A stretch of 49,829 nucleotides of DNA from a virus, in IMG/VR virus record IMGVR_UViG_3300024302_000017, positions 1 through 49,829 of that record. One strand, 5' to 3'. The translations under genes and the position numbers were made by a program. Numbering within the stretch: the stretch's first letter is position 1; each line of letters opens with the position of its first letter. Positions 5,556 to 14,028 of this stretch are shown piece by piece. Under the pieces are notes generated by a model. The model worked only from the letters and a program-made list of their open reading frames with translations, made no database searches and had not been told where the DNA came from.

Positions 5556-6155
5556 ATGAAAATAGAAGGAAGAGTATTACAAGCGGTGGCGCTTGCAGCA
5601 GCAGTAAAGGACGTACGCTATTACCTGAACGGTGTACACGTTGATAATGTACACATCGAAGCGAGTAACGGCCACATGGTAGCAAGAGTAGCGCATACGT
5701 ACAATATGGAGGTGCCGGAATGGATGCCACAACATGGCGTGATTATCCCCAATGATGTCATCACTGGTTTGTTTCGTGGACTGACAGCTAAACAGAAACG
5801 AGAATGCGTAGTGGTACTGGATGAAGTAGAAGGCAGAGTAACTGTATCAACGGAAGGTAGAACAATAATCGTTGATACGGATCACTATAGTAAGTTCCCA
5901 GATATAAGGAAGGTGATACCAGTGGAGCCGCATCATAGACCAGTGGAGGCACCATCCGTTATTGGTTTTAATTGGGAGTACATGGCGACGTTTCAGAAGA
6001 TTAGACAGGTTATGGAGGGTAACACTAAAAAGGGTTTTGAAGAGGTGGGCTTAGAGACTCCGACAGAATCCGATCCGATGGGACCCTGCAGAGTCTCATT
6101 CCCCGGGATGAGTGAGTTTGTTGGGGCGCTTATGCCGATGAAGATTGCGGATTAA
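5556..6155 (+). CDS. DNA polymerase III beta-clamp-like protein
   Basis: This encodes 199 residues. The N-terminal pattern DVRYYLNGVHVDNVHIEASNGHMVARVAH is that of the first domain of bacterial DnaN (R-YLNG followed by the A(T/S)DGH-type loop). DnaN itself has about 370 residues in three domains; this protein has room for only one or two, as seen in other short phage and prophage clamp-like proteins. It may encircle DNA as a larger ring or cap the host clamp (inference). It has GGAG 10 nt before the start and is followed by a TAATG overlap. Confidence 0.65.
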   Translation: MKIEGRVLQAVALAAAVKDVRYYLNGVHVDNVHIEASNGHMVARVAHTYNMEVPEWMPQHGVIIPNDVITGLFRGLTAKQKRECVVVLDEVEGRVTVSTEGRTIIVDTDHYSKFPDIRKVIPVEPHHRPVEAPSVIGFNWEYMATFQKIRQVMEGNTKKGFEEVGLETPTESDPMGPCRVSFPGMSEFVGALMPMKIAD

Positions 6156-6169
6156 TGGAGAATAGAACA

Positions 6170-6379
6170 ATGATTAAAGTACACAATAGATTTCACAATA
6201 CAGACTATACAATCAGATTAAATGATTACATTTCCCTATATGATGTCCTTTACTATGCGCAAGCTGGAGGACACAAGAAAGCTGAACAAATTGTTTCACG
6301 CATGAATAGAAAGCTATGTCCGCATAATAGGCGCGGGTGTGGATGCCATCATATGGACGATGAGGTAATAGAAGAATGA
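6170..6379 (+). CDS. hypothetical Cys/His-rich small protein
   Basis: The start could be 6155 (TAATG overlap with the clamp-like gene) or 6170. GGAG at 6157-6160 is ideally placed for 6170, which I chose, giving 69 residues. The C-terminus CPHNRRGCGCHH, followed by an acidic tail, could bind a metal ion. It overlaps the next gene by ATGA. No family recognised. Confidence 0.6.
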   Translation: MIKVHNRFHNTDYTIRLNDYISLYDVLYYAQAGGHKKAEQIVSRMNRKLCPHNRRGCGCHHMDDEVIEE

Positions 6380-6690
6380 ACGAAGAAACTACAGAAGTTA
6401 AGAAAGAAACTAAAAACGAGATAATCGCACGATTGAATGCTGAGATTGAAGCCCTCAAAAAAGAATTAGCTTCAAGCAAATCATCTACCAATATGTATCG
6501 TGAAAACGCAGAGAATGCGGGGGGTCAGATCAGAGAACTCCATTCTCTGTTTGACAGCGTTGGAGTGCCACGTAAACAAGACGAAGATAACTGCTCTTAT
6601 GCCTACGATTACACAATCATGGCCCGTTTCGCTAGCTACTTGCAGACTATGACAATGAAGCACATGGAGCTACTAGCTAAAACTAATTAA
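6376..6690 (+). CDS. coiled-coil hypothetical protein, 104 residues
   Basis: Residues 8-36 (VKKETKNEIIARLNAEIEAL and onward) are a charged, heptad-like coiled coil. The remainder is helical and ends MKHMELLAKTN. It is likely an oligomeric soluble protein. It is translated through the ATGA overlap and sits directly before the AAA ATPase gene, 12 nt away. Function unknown. Confidence 0.65.
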   Translation: MNEETTEVKKETKNEIIARLNAEIEALKKELASSKSSTNMYRENAENAGGQIRELHSLFDSVGVPRKQDEDNCSYAYDYTIMARFASYLQTMTMKHMELLAKTN

Positions 6691-6701
6691 GGAAACACAT
6701 C

Positions 6702-7736
6702 ATGGATCATATCCAAATTAATTCTGAACAGGCTGTGCCTGCTATTCTCAAGATCCTTAAAGCTAACCTTACTCCAATGGTGGCAGGGTCCCCAGGAATT
6801 GGAAAATCAGATATCGTAGCTCAGATTGCTAAGAAGTATAATCTCAAGCTAATTGATGTACGGTTAGCTCAAGCAGATCCAGTCGATCTAATGGGCTACC
6901 CTGTGCTCAATAAAGACAGTACTCGTATGGAGTATGCACCATCTAAATTGTTCCCTCTAGAGGGTCTAGACACCCCTGAGGAAGGTACAAATGGATGGTT
7001 AGTGTTCTTAGATGAGTTGACCTCAGCACCTCTCAGCGTCCAGTCAGCGGCGTATAAGATCATCTTAGATCGTAAGGTAGACCAACGTAGCATTCATAGT
7101 AAAGTAGCCTTTGTTGCTGCAGGTAACCACTCTACTGATAATGCTATCGTGAATCGAATGTCTACTGCTTTACAGTCACGATTGGTGCATCTAAATCTAA
7201 ATGTAGATCATCAAGCTTGGCTAGACTGGGCTAATGATAATCGACTAGATCACAGGATCATTTCCTTCATCAAGTTCCGTCCTGAACTGTTGCATAAGTT
7301 TGATCCTAAGCATGATGACAATACTTTTGCCTCTCCACGGACATGGCATTTTCTGTCAAAAATTATACAGAACACAGAACACTTCGATACTACAGACTTT
7401 GCTGTAATGGCAGGAACAGTAGGTAGAGGAGCAGCAGTTGAGTTCAATACATATAGTTCAATCTATCAGGATCTTCCTGATATCGATGATCTAATTGCAA
7501 ATCCTAATAGTTTTAATGTACCTAGAGAACCTAGTCATCAATATGCAATGACTACCCTTCTCAGTCATAATATGAAAGGAGATGCAGTAGATCCACTAAT
7601 GACAGTTCTTGAGCAACTACCCCTAGAATTCCAAACAGTAGCTCTACGGGATATTCATGCTATGTACCCAGATCTGAGATCTCATCCCAGGATTATTAAC
7701 TGGGTCAGTAAGAACGCAGACAAACTATTCCAGTAA
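6702..7736 (+). CDS. MoxR-like AAA+ ATPase (N4 gp24-type)
   Basis: This encodes 344 residues. Walker A is GSPGIGKS (29-36, K35), Walker B is VFLDEL (D104, E105) and sensor 1 is AAGNHSTDNA (N142). This is the MoxR branch of AAA+ proteins, which remodel partner proteins and are nearly always paired with a VWA-domain protein; the next gene is exactly that. N4-type phages carry the same pair in their middle genes. It has AAGGAAAC as ribosome-binding site and is followed 10 nt later by the partner gene. Its substrate in phage infection is not known. Confidence 0.88.
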   Translation: MDHIQINSEQAVPAILKILKANLTPMVAGSPGIGKSDIVAQIAKKYNLKLIDVRLAQADPVDLMGYPVLNKDSTRMEYAPSKLFPLEGLDTPEEGTNGWLVFLDELTSAPLSVQSAAYKIILDRKVDQRSIHSKVAFVAAGNHSTDNAIVNRMSTALQSRLVHLNLNVDHQAWLDWANDNRLDHRIISFIKFRPELLHKFDPKHDDNTFASPRTWHFLSKIIQNTEHFDTTDFAVMAGTVGRGAAVEFNTYSSIYQDLPDIDDLIANPNSFNVPREPSHQYAMTTLLSHNMKGDAVDPLMTVLEQLPLEFQTVALRDIHAMYPDLRSHPRIINWVSKNADKLFQ

Positions 7737-7745
7737 GGAGATCCT

Positions 7746-8882
7746 ATGTCACTAGTATTATCAGGTGATACAGAAGAGAGGCTACAACACACCAAGATTG
7801 AGCTAATGACTAAATCGGTGTTCTTGTCTTCAATCTGCCTAGGGCTCAAACATGTAGTTAGTACTCAGGTGCCTACTGCAGGTACTAATGGCAAGGTTGT
7901 TTATTACAATCCAGACTTTGTAGCTAAACTAACTAAAGGAGAGCTCATAGGTCTTTTAGCTCATGAAGTATGGCATGTTGCTTTCCGTCATATGCTACGT
8001 AAAGGAGATAGAGATCCTGAACGCTGGAATATAGCAGGAGATCATGTTATTAACTTGCTACTACTTGCTGATGGTTTTGAATTACCTGAGGGAGGGTGTT
8101 ATGACGAGCAGTACACAGGCATGACCACAGAGCAGGTATATAACCTCCTACCTAAAGATCCTGAGGATGAGGGTGGAATGGGAGGAGATATCCTGTACCC
8201 AGGAGCTGATGAACAACCAGGTGATTCTCCTACCACCCCTGAAGAAGTAGAGATCAGTGTGAATGAGATTATCAACCGTGCTCATATGCAAGATATGGTA
8301 GCTAATCAAAATGCAGGTAATTTACCTGCAGAGATAGCAAGATTGATTGAAGAGGTAAATAATCCTAAGTTACCTTGGTATGAGTTACTACAACGCTTCC
8401 TCTCTGACTTCAATAAGGATGACTACTCATGGTCTAGACCTAACAAACGGTTTATGCCTCATACCTATCTGCCTTCACAGTATTCAGCAACTCTGGGACA
8501 TATCACTATAGCTATTGATACTAGTGGTTCTGTCACAACTGCTGAATTGAAAGCTATGCTCAGCGAAATTGAGAGTATACGTCAGCACTTCCACCCAGAG
8601 ACTCTAGAAATTATCGACTGTGACTGGGATATTCATAATATTTTCCAGGTAACAGATGATCAGGATATTTTAGATCTAGAGTTTACTGGTGGCGGGGGAA
8701 CTTCCTTCCATCCTGTTATTGAGTATTGTGATCAAATACAACCACAAGCTCTGATCTATTTCACAGATTTATATGCTGAAAGTGTTGAGACAGAACCTGA
8801 TTATCCAATTCTTTGGATATGCACTTCAGACCATCCTCCTGCAAAAGTAGGAGATACTATTTACCTAGACTTGGATTCCTAA
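7746..8882 (+). CDS. metallopeptidase-like and VWA-domain protein (DUF2201; N4 gp25-type)
   Basis: This encodes 378 residues. The N-terminal half has a zincin signature HEVWH with a further H at 82 (H73, E74, H77), part of the DUF2201 putative metallopeptidase domain. The C-terminal half is a VWA domain with the MIDAS residues DTSGS (258-262), T319 and D341, so it should bind a divalent ion and a ligand. An acidic, glycine-rich linker (residues 138-165) separates them. It is the expected partner of the MoxR-like ATPase just upstream. It ends in a TAATG overlap. Whether it has peptidase activity is untested. Confidence 0.85.
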   Translation: MSLVLSGDTEERLQHTKIELMTKSVFLSSICLGLKHVVSTQVPTAGTNGKVVYYNPDFVAKLTKGELIGLLAHEVWHVAFRHMLRKGDRDPERWNIAGDHVINLLLLADGFELPEGGCYDEQYTGMTTEQVYNLLPKDPEDEGGMGGDILYPGADEQPGDSPTTPEEVEISVNEIINRAHMQDMVANQNAGNLPAEIARLIEEVNNPKLPWYELLQRFLSDFNKDDYSWSRPNKRFMPHTYLPSQYSATLGHITIAIDTSGSVTTAELKAMLSEIESIRQHFHPETLEIIDCDWDIHNIFQVTDDQDILDLEFTGGGGTSFHPVIEYCDQIQPQALIYFTDLYAESVETEPDYPILWICTSDHPPAKVGDTIYLDLDS

Positions 8883-9220
8883 TGATTATTGCAGCCCCTA
8901 TCCCAACATTTGAAGATATACACGATATACACATGTTTTTGTATGAGTTGATTCATGTTCCTGTAGGTAGCCTACCTGAGAGTTTTGAGGGGGCGTTATC
9001 TCAGATCCCAGAAAAAGATAAGGAAGATACTATTAGAGTTCTACGCTCACACATCATTCCTCTCTTAGTTAGTACTGTTCTGGGAGCTCTCTTAAAAAGA
9101 GGACACACCGATATGGACGCTATTAACGAATATATAGTTAATACTGTGCGGAGTGCTTTAGAAGCAGGTAGAGCCGCACAAGAGGATGAGCATTATGAAA
9201 ATAACGCAACTCAGCACTAA
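8882..9220 (+). CDS. hypothetical protein, 112 residues
   Basis: The start at 8882 is set by the TAATG overlap with the VWA gene. The protein is mostly helical, with a hydrophobic stretch (IIPLLVSTVLGALL) flanked by charged helices and a helical tail (VRSALEAGRAAQEDEH). The hydrophobic stretch is more likely a buried helix than a membrane segment because it is short. No family recognised. It overlaps the DNA polymerase start by about 25 nt. Confidence 0.65.
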   Translation: MIIAAPIPTFEDIHDIHMFLYELIHVPVGSLPESFEGALSQIPEKDKEDTIRVLRSHIIPLLVSTVLGALLKRGHTDMDAINEYIVNTVRSALEAGRAAQEDEHYENNATQH

Positions 9221-11687
9221 CTTTGATTACGATGACATCACTACTGTCATCCTAGTTAAAGAAAGTTCAGTTGATAAGGAGAAGGCTCTAGAGCATTATG
9301 TAGATGCTTACGATGTTCTAAAAGCAGAAACTACAGTTGTGCTTCCTCTCCTGTACAACAAAAACAAAATACCAGCTAAACTAGGAAAAGCTTATCTAGA
9401 TATTCTACAGAAAGAATTAACTCATTTCCCTAATCTAAAAAACCTAGTTGTAGCTGATTCTAATTATTTCAAATTCATTACTAAGGTAGTGAAAGTGACT
9501 AATACCTACGGTGTTCCTTACCAAGGTAAATACTCTGGATATGAAGATTACCAATGTGTGTATGTATCTAGTTACTTCTCTTTGTTTTATACCCCAGCTA
9601 ATGTGAATATTATCCGGGAAGGAATATCTGCATTAGTTAAAGTAAAAACAGCAGACTTTATTCATAGTGCTGTCTACTGTAATAATGCAGATACTACTGT
9701 AGAGTTTCTAGATACGTTGTATCAGTATCCAGTATTGACTATGGATATTGAAACTACAGGATTACCATTAGATAGTGCTATTGTCACTGCAGGCTTTGCT
9801 TGGGACAAACATAATGGTGGAGTCATTGATACCTACACTGTAGGTACATATCATTTAGCTAGATTCCTGGAGCAGTACAAAGGTAAATTAATATTCCATG
9901 GTGGGCTGTTTGACCTCAAACTACTCATCACTAATCTATGGATGGAAGATCCTCAGGATTATGTAGGAATGCAGAAAGGGTTGAATATATTTAATAATGT
10001 AGACGATACTATGCTGCTTACTTATCTAGCAACTAATAGTACAACTGACGTTCCTCTGTCTCTGAAGTTTAATGCTATGGAGTACACAGGTAATTATGCA
10101 GTAGAGGTAGAAAAAGCTCTATTAGTTCCTAGGGCTGAGCTAATGGAATATAACTTGATTGATTGCCTAGCTACATGGTTTGTATATGAGGAGCGTTTAC
10201 CTCAAGTAATTACAGATGATCAGTATGCTATATACCAGACTATTTTCAAACCTTCAATTAAACCTCTTCTCAAGATGATGATCGTTGGACTCCCAATTGA
10301 TCTAGCTAGAGTAGATGTCGTAGAGAAAGAGATTACGAAAATTAGAGATACTCACTTAGCTAATCTAATGAGTAATCCAGTTATTGTGAAATTCAATTCT
10401 CGTTTACAAATATTAGCAACTGAGCTAAAGAATGCTAAATTAAAAACTAAGGTTGTGACAGTACAGGATTTTGCTCATGTAGTTTTGAATCCTAATTCTC
10501 CTAAACAATTGGCTCTCCTATTCTTTGATGAATTAGGGTATGAGTCTATTATGAAAACTGAGACAGGAGACCCTGCTACTGGGGCTAAGGTACTTAAACG
10601 CCTGAAGCATCAGATGACAGAGCCTAACCATATTGCTGCTATTGAAGATATTATTGAATTCGGTAAAGCAGACAAAGTAGTAGGTACTTTCATCAAAGCC
10701 TTCAAACAAGTAAATGACGGTTTCCTTCATGGGAATTTAAAACTAGGGGGTACTCAATCAGGGAGGTTGTCTAGTAACTCGCCCAATTTACAGAATCTCC
10801 CTAGTGGTAGTACTTATGGTAAGTTAGTTAAGTCATGCTTCATTGCCAAGAAAGATTGGTTATTCGCAGGCGCAGATCTCAGCTCCCTTGAGGATCGTAT
10901 CAACGCTCTATTGAGTAAAGATCCTAACAAGATCAAAGTCTATACTGATGGGTATGATGGTCACTGTCTAAGGGCTCATGCTTACTTTGGAGATCAGATG
11001 ACTGGGATTGATGCTAATAGTGTTGCAAGCATTAATTCAATTGAAGTGGAATACGAGGCATTACGACAAAAAAGTAAAGTCCCTACCTTCGCACTAACCT
11101 ATGATGGGACCTGGCACACTCTACACAAAAACTTAGGCCTCCCTGTCGAAGAAGCTAAAAGTATTGAGGCTAATTATCATGAGTTATATAAAGTATCAGA
11201 TGAATTCTCACGGAAGAATGTGGAGTTCGCTAATAATCATGGATACATGGAGTGTGCCTTTGGCTTGCGTATTCGTACCCCTATTCTCGCAAAGTGCGTA
11301 GCAGGTAGTACCAAGACTCCTAAGGCTGCTGAGGATGAATCTAGAAGTGCTAACAATGCAGTAACCCAGTCCTGGGGGATGCTTGTTAATCGGGCACTAG
11401 CTGCCACGAATGCACGAATTGAAAACTCCCCCCATGCTTTTGATATCTTGCCAGTTAATACAATCCATGATGCAGGTTACTTTATGGTCAGGAATACTCC
11501 TGAAGCAGTAAAGTTTCTGAATGACACACTGATTGAAGAAATGGAGTGGAATGATCATCCATTGATTAAATCTACAGATGTTCCTATGAAAGCCTCTCTA
11601 GAAATTGGACCTAGTTGGGATAAGATTAAAAAGATCCCAAATAGAATAACCCTAGAGGAATTAAAAGAACATGAACTATTCAAATGA
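9195..11687 (+). CDS. family A DNA polymerase with 3'-5' exonuclease (N4 gp39-type)
   Basis: This encodes 830 residues from ATG 9195, chosen because AAGAGG is about 8 nt upstream; ATG 9186 is the alternative. It replicates phage DNA. The exonuclease domain has MDIETTG (D184, E186), FHGGLFDLK and YNLIDCLAT (exo I-III). The polymerase domain shows GRLSSNSPNLQNLP, motif A ADLSSLEDR (D561), motif B SKVPTFALTYDG (Y636) and motif C IHDAG (H758, D759). Motif B ends YD-G rather than the usual YG. It lacks a 5'-3' exonuclease domain. It overlaps the helicase gene by 17 nt. Confidence 0.93.
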   Translation: MKITQLSTNFDYDDITTVILVKESSVDKEKALEHYVDAYDVLKAETTVVLPLLYNKNKIPAKLGKAYLDILQKELTHFPNLKNLVVADSNYFKFITKVVKVTNTYGVPYQGKYSGYEDYQCVYVSSYFSLFYTPANVNIIREGISALVKVKTADFIHSAVYCNNADTTVEFLDTLYQYPVLTMDIETTGLPLDSAIVTAGFAWDKHNGGVIDTYTVGTYHLARFLEQYKGKLIFHGGLFDLKLLITNLWMEDPQDYVGMQKGLNIFNNVDDTMLLTYLATNSTTDVPLSLKFNAMEYTGNYAVEVEKALLVPRAELMEYNLIDCLATWFVYEERLPQVITDDQYAIYQTIFKPSIKPLLKMMIVGLPIDLARVDVVEKEITKIRDTHLANLMSNPVIVKFNSRLQILATELKNAKLKTKVVTVQDFAHVVLNPNSPKQLALLFFDELGYESIMKTETGDPATGAKVLKRLKHQMTEPNHIAAIEDIIEFGKADKVVGTFIKAFKQVNDGFLHGNLKLGGTQSGRLSSNSPNLQNLPSGSTYGKLVKSCFIAKKDWLFAGADLSSLEDRINALLSKDPNKIKVYTDGYDGHCLRAHAYFGDQMTGIDANSVASINSIEVEYEALRQKSKVPTFALTYDGTWHTLHKNLGLPVEEAKSIEANYHELYKVSDEFSRKNVEFANNHGYMECAFGLRIRTPILAKCVAGSTKTPKAAEDESRSANNAVTQSWGMLVNRALAATNARIENSPHAFDILPVNTIHDAGYFMVRNTPEAVKFLNDTLIEEMEWNDHPLIKSTDVPMKASLEIGPSWDKIKKIPNRITLEELKEHELFK

Positions 11688-13017
11688 TCAGTTACAAGCT
11701 CTGAGAGATATCGAAGATTTTCTCCATGATAATGATCAACGAGCGTATGTATTAACAGGCCATGCAGGTACTGGGAAAACTACTATTGTAAGGCATATAT
11801 GTGAAACTATTCACCGTCATACTCCTTTTGATCTACGGTTGTCAGCGACTACTCACAAAGCATCTAAAGTACTATCAAAAGTATTAGGGGACACAGTACA
11901 TACCATCCATAGTTTATTAGGCCTCCGGCCTGCTGGGGTGGATAAGTTTGGTAATCAAATTTTCAAAGCTTCTAAAACTAAAGATCTCTGGATACGTACT
12001 GTGGTGATTGTTGATGAAGCATCAATGATAGATCAGAACCTTTTACAGTTGATCGCTACTAAAGCTAAAGAAGAGAAAGCTAAAATATTATTCGTAGGAG
12101 ATCCTTATCAATTACCTCCAATCAAATCCCGATGTGCTGTATTTGATAATAGCTTGCCTACTTCAAAACTATCCACTATTCATAGACAATATGCTCAAAG
12201 TCCTATTGTAGTTGAAGCTGAAAAATATAGAGCTTTTCTACAGAATGATAAGTTACCTTTTCCTACATTGGAAAATAACTTACATAAAGGTGAAGGAGTA
12301 CATTTATTAGATAAGAAAGCTTTCATGCAAAAGCTGATGGCTGAATATAATAATTTCATAGAAGGGGATACTGTAAATACTGCTGTGTGTACTTACACAA
12401 ACAAAGCAGCTATACACTATAACCAGATGATACGGAAACGTATCCACTTCATGGAGCCTACGTTAAAACCTTACTACCCTGGAGAAGTTCTGGTAGCAGC
12501 TGCTCCTTATCTACTACAAGGGAAAGTTGCAATTAATAATGATGCAAGTGTACGTGTTATTGAAGATGTTACGTCTACTGCCTCAAGCCCTTTATTTGCC
12601 ACATTACCAGATGTTCCTACCCGTCAACTGAAAATACATAATGGGAAAAGCTCCTTAACTGTAAAAGTCACAACTTCTCCTGAGAAACTAGAAAAGGCTA
12701 TCAAAGAGATGAAAGACAAAGCTCTGACAGCTCAACGACAATTGAAGAATATCCCACGTAGTGATTCATCAGCTTATTTTCATGCAGACAAGCAACGTAA
12801 GACAGCCTGGGCTACTTATTATACGTTCAAGGATTCATTCGCAGATCTTAGATCACCCTACGCAGGTACCACTCACAAGGCTCAGGGCAGTACCTATGAA
12901 CGGGTATACATTGATCTAGCTGACATTCAACGCTGCACTGTAGCGTCCACCAGAGCCCGTCTACTGTACGTAGCTCTCACCCGTGCATCAGATGATGTAT
13001 TCATCTGCATTAACTAA
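11671..13017 (+). CDS. superfamily 1B DNA helicase (Dda/RecD2-like; N4 gp37-type)
   Basis: This encodes 448 residues and unwinds DNA with ATP. Motifs in order: Walker A GHAGTGKT (30-37, K36), Walker B VIVDEAS (D115, E116), motif III GDPYQLPPI (143-151), motif V TTHKAQGSTYERVYID and motif VI YVALTRASDD near the C-terminus. The length matches T4 Dda and its relatives. The gene begins inside the end of the polymerase gene and is followed 11 nt later by the nuclease gene, consistent with one replication operon. Confidence 0.92.
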   Translation: MNYSNDQLQALRDIEDFLHDNDQRAYVLTGHAGTGKTTIVRHICETIHRHTPFDLRLSATTHKASKVLSKVLGDTVHTIHSLLGLRPAGVDKFGNQIFKASKTKDLWIRTVVIVDEASMIDQNLLQLIATKAKEEKAKILFVGDPYQLPPIKSRCAVFDNSLPTSKLSTIHRQYAQSPIVVEAEKYRAFLQNDKLPFPTLENNLHKGEGVHLLDKKAFMQKLMAEYNNFIEGDTVNTAVCTYTNKAAIHYNQMIRKRIHFMEPTLKPYYPGEVLVAAAPYLLQGKVAINNDASVRVIEDVTSTASSPLFATLPDVPTRQLKIHNGKSSLTVKVTTSPEKLEKAIKEMKDKALTAQRQLKNIPRSDSSAYFHADKQRKTAWATYYTFKDSFADLRSPYAGTTHKAQGSTYERVYIDLADIQRCTVASTRARLLYVALTRASDDVFICIN

Positions 13018-13028
13018 GGAACTATCCT

Positions 13029-14018
13029 ATGGAACCCATTTACACCAACAAGCATAATGTCTCAATCCCTCTAGCTGTTTTTCTGATGTTTGACAATTAT
13101 GATCATGATGGCAGAACTAACACAATCAGTGCTACTTCTATTATCAAACCTCTACGTCAGCTGGCTCTACGTAAGTTGTACCCTGAAGTCTCCAAGTCTA
13201 TCGATATTAGTGGACTGGTAGCCTCTCGTATGGGGTCAGCTATCCATGATGGATGTGAGCAGGCCTGGACAGACAATGACAATATCACTAAGGCATTTAC
13301 CGCACTAGGTCTAACTAAGTTGATTCCTAGGCTACAAATTAACCCTACAAAACCTCTAGAGAATGATGAGATTGGAGTCTATGTAGAGCAGCGTCATGAG
13401 AAGCCTATTGGTGATTACATCATCACAGGTAAATATGACCTAGTACTCGATGGAAGACTGGTGGACTACAAATCAACCAGTGTCTGGGGTTATATCTATG
13501 ACTCCAATGCGCTCAAATACACTCAGCAAGGAAGCATCTACCGTTGGTTGTCTCCTCATATTATCAAAGACGATAAGATGGAAATTGAGTACATGTTTAC
13601 TGACTGGTCAGCTGCTGAAGCCTTACGTAAACCTACGTATCCTCAATTACGAGTACTGTCAAAAAACTACCCTTTGTGGTCAGAATCGGAGACAGAGACC
13701 TACATTCGTGATAAGTTAGCCGCCCTTGATAGCATCCTAACTCAAGGAGAATCTGGTCTTCCACTATGTAATTCAGAGGAATTGTGGGAGTCAGAGACTG
13801 TGTATAAATACTACAAGAATCCCAATAACACTAAACGAGCTACAAAGAATTTCCCTACAAAAACTGAGGCAGATGCTAGGCACTCAGCTGATGGGTTTGT
13901 AGGTAGCGTAGTCGAAGTGAAAGGACAGGTTAAGGCTTGTCGTTATTGTGATGTTGTAGGCGTGTGTAGCCAAGCTAAGAACCTCGTAGCCTCTGGCCGT
14001 TTAACTCTAGAACAATAA
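13029..14018 (+). CDS. PD-(D/E)XK nuclease, Cas4/RecB-like
   Basis: This encodes 329 residues. Catalytic residues fit the RecB/Cas4 pattern: H73 in SAIHDGCE, D137 in GKYDLVL, then D146-Y-K148 in VDYKS. The C-terminal CRYCDVVGVC (C304, C307, C313) matches the last three cysteines of the Cas4-type iron-sulfur cluster; the partner cysteine further upstream is uncertain. Such enzymes resect DNA ends. N4-type phages carry a related exonuclease next to the polymerase and helicase. A role in recombination, DNA end processing or host DNA degradation is inferred. Confidence 0.82.
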   Translation: MEPIYTNKHNVSIPLAVFLMFDNYDHDGRTNTISATSIIKPLRQLALRKLYPEVSKSIDISGLVASRMGSAIHDGCEQAWTDNDNITKAFTALGLTKLIPRLQINPTKPLENDEIGVYVEQRHEKPIGDYIITGKYDLVLDGRLVDYKSTSVWGYIYDSNALKYTQQGSIYRWLSPHIIKDDKMEIEYMFTDWSAAEALRKPTYPQLRVLSKNYPLWSESETETYIRDKLAALDSILTQGESGLPLCNSEELWESETVYKYYKNPNNTKRATKNFPTKTEADARHSADGFVGSVVEVKGQVKACRYCDVVGVCSQAKNLVASGRLTLEQ

Positions 14019-14028
14019 GGAGCTGTAT

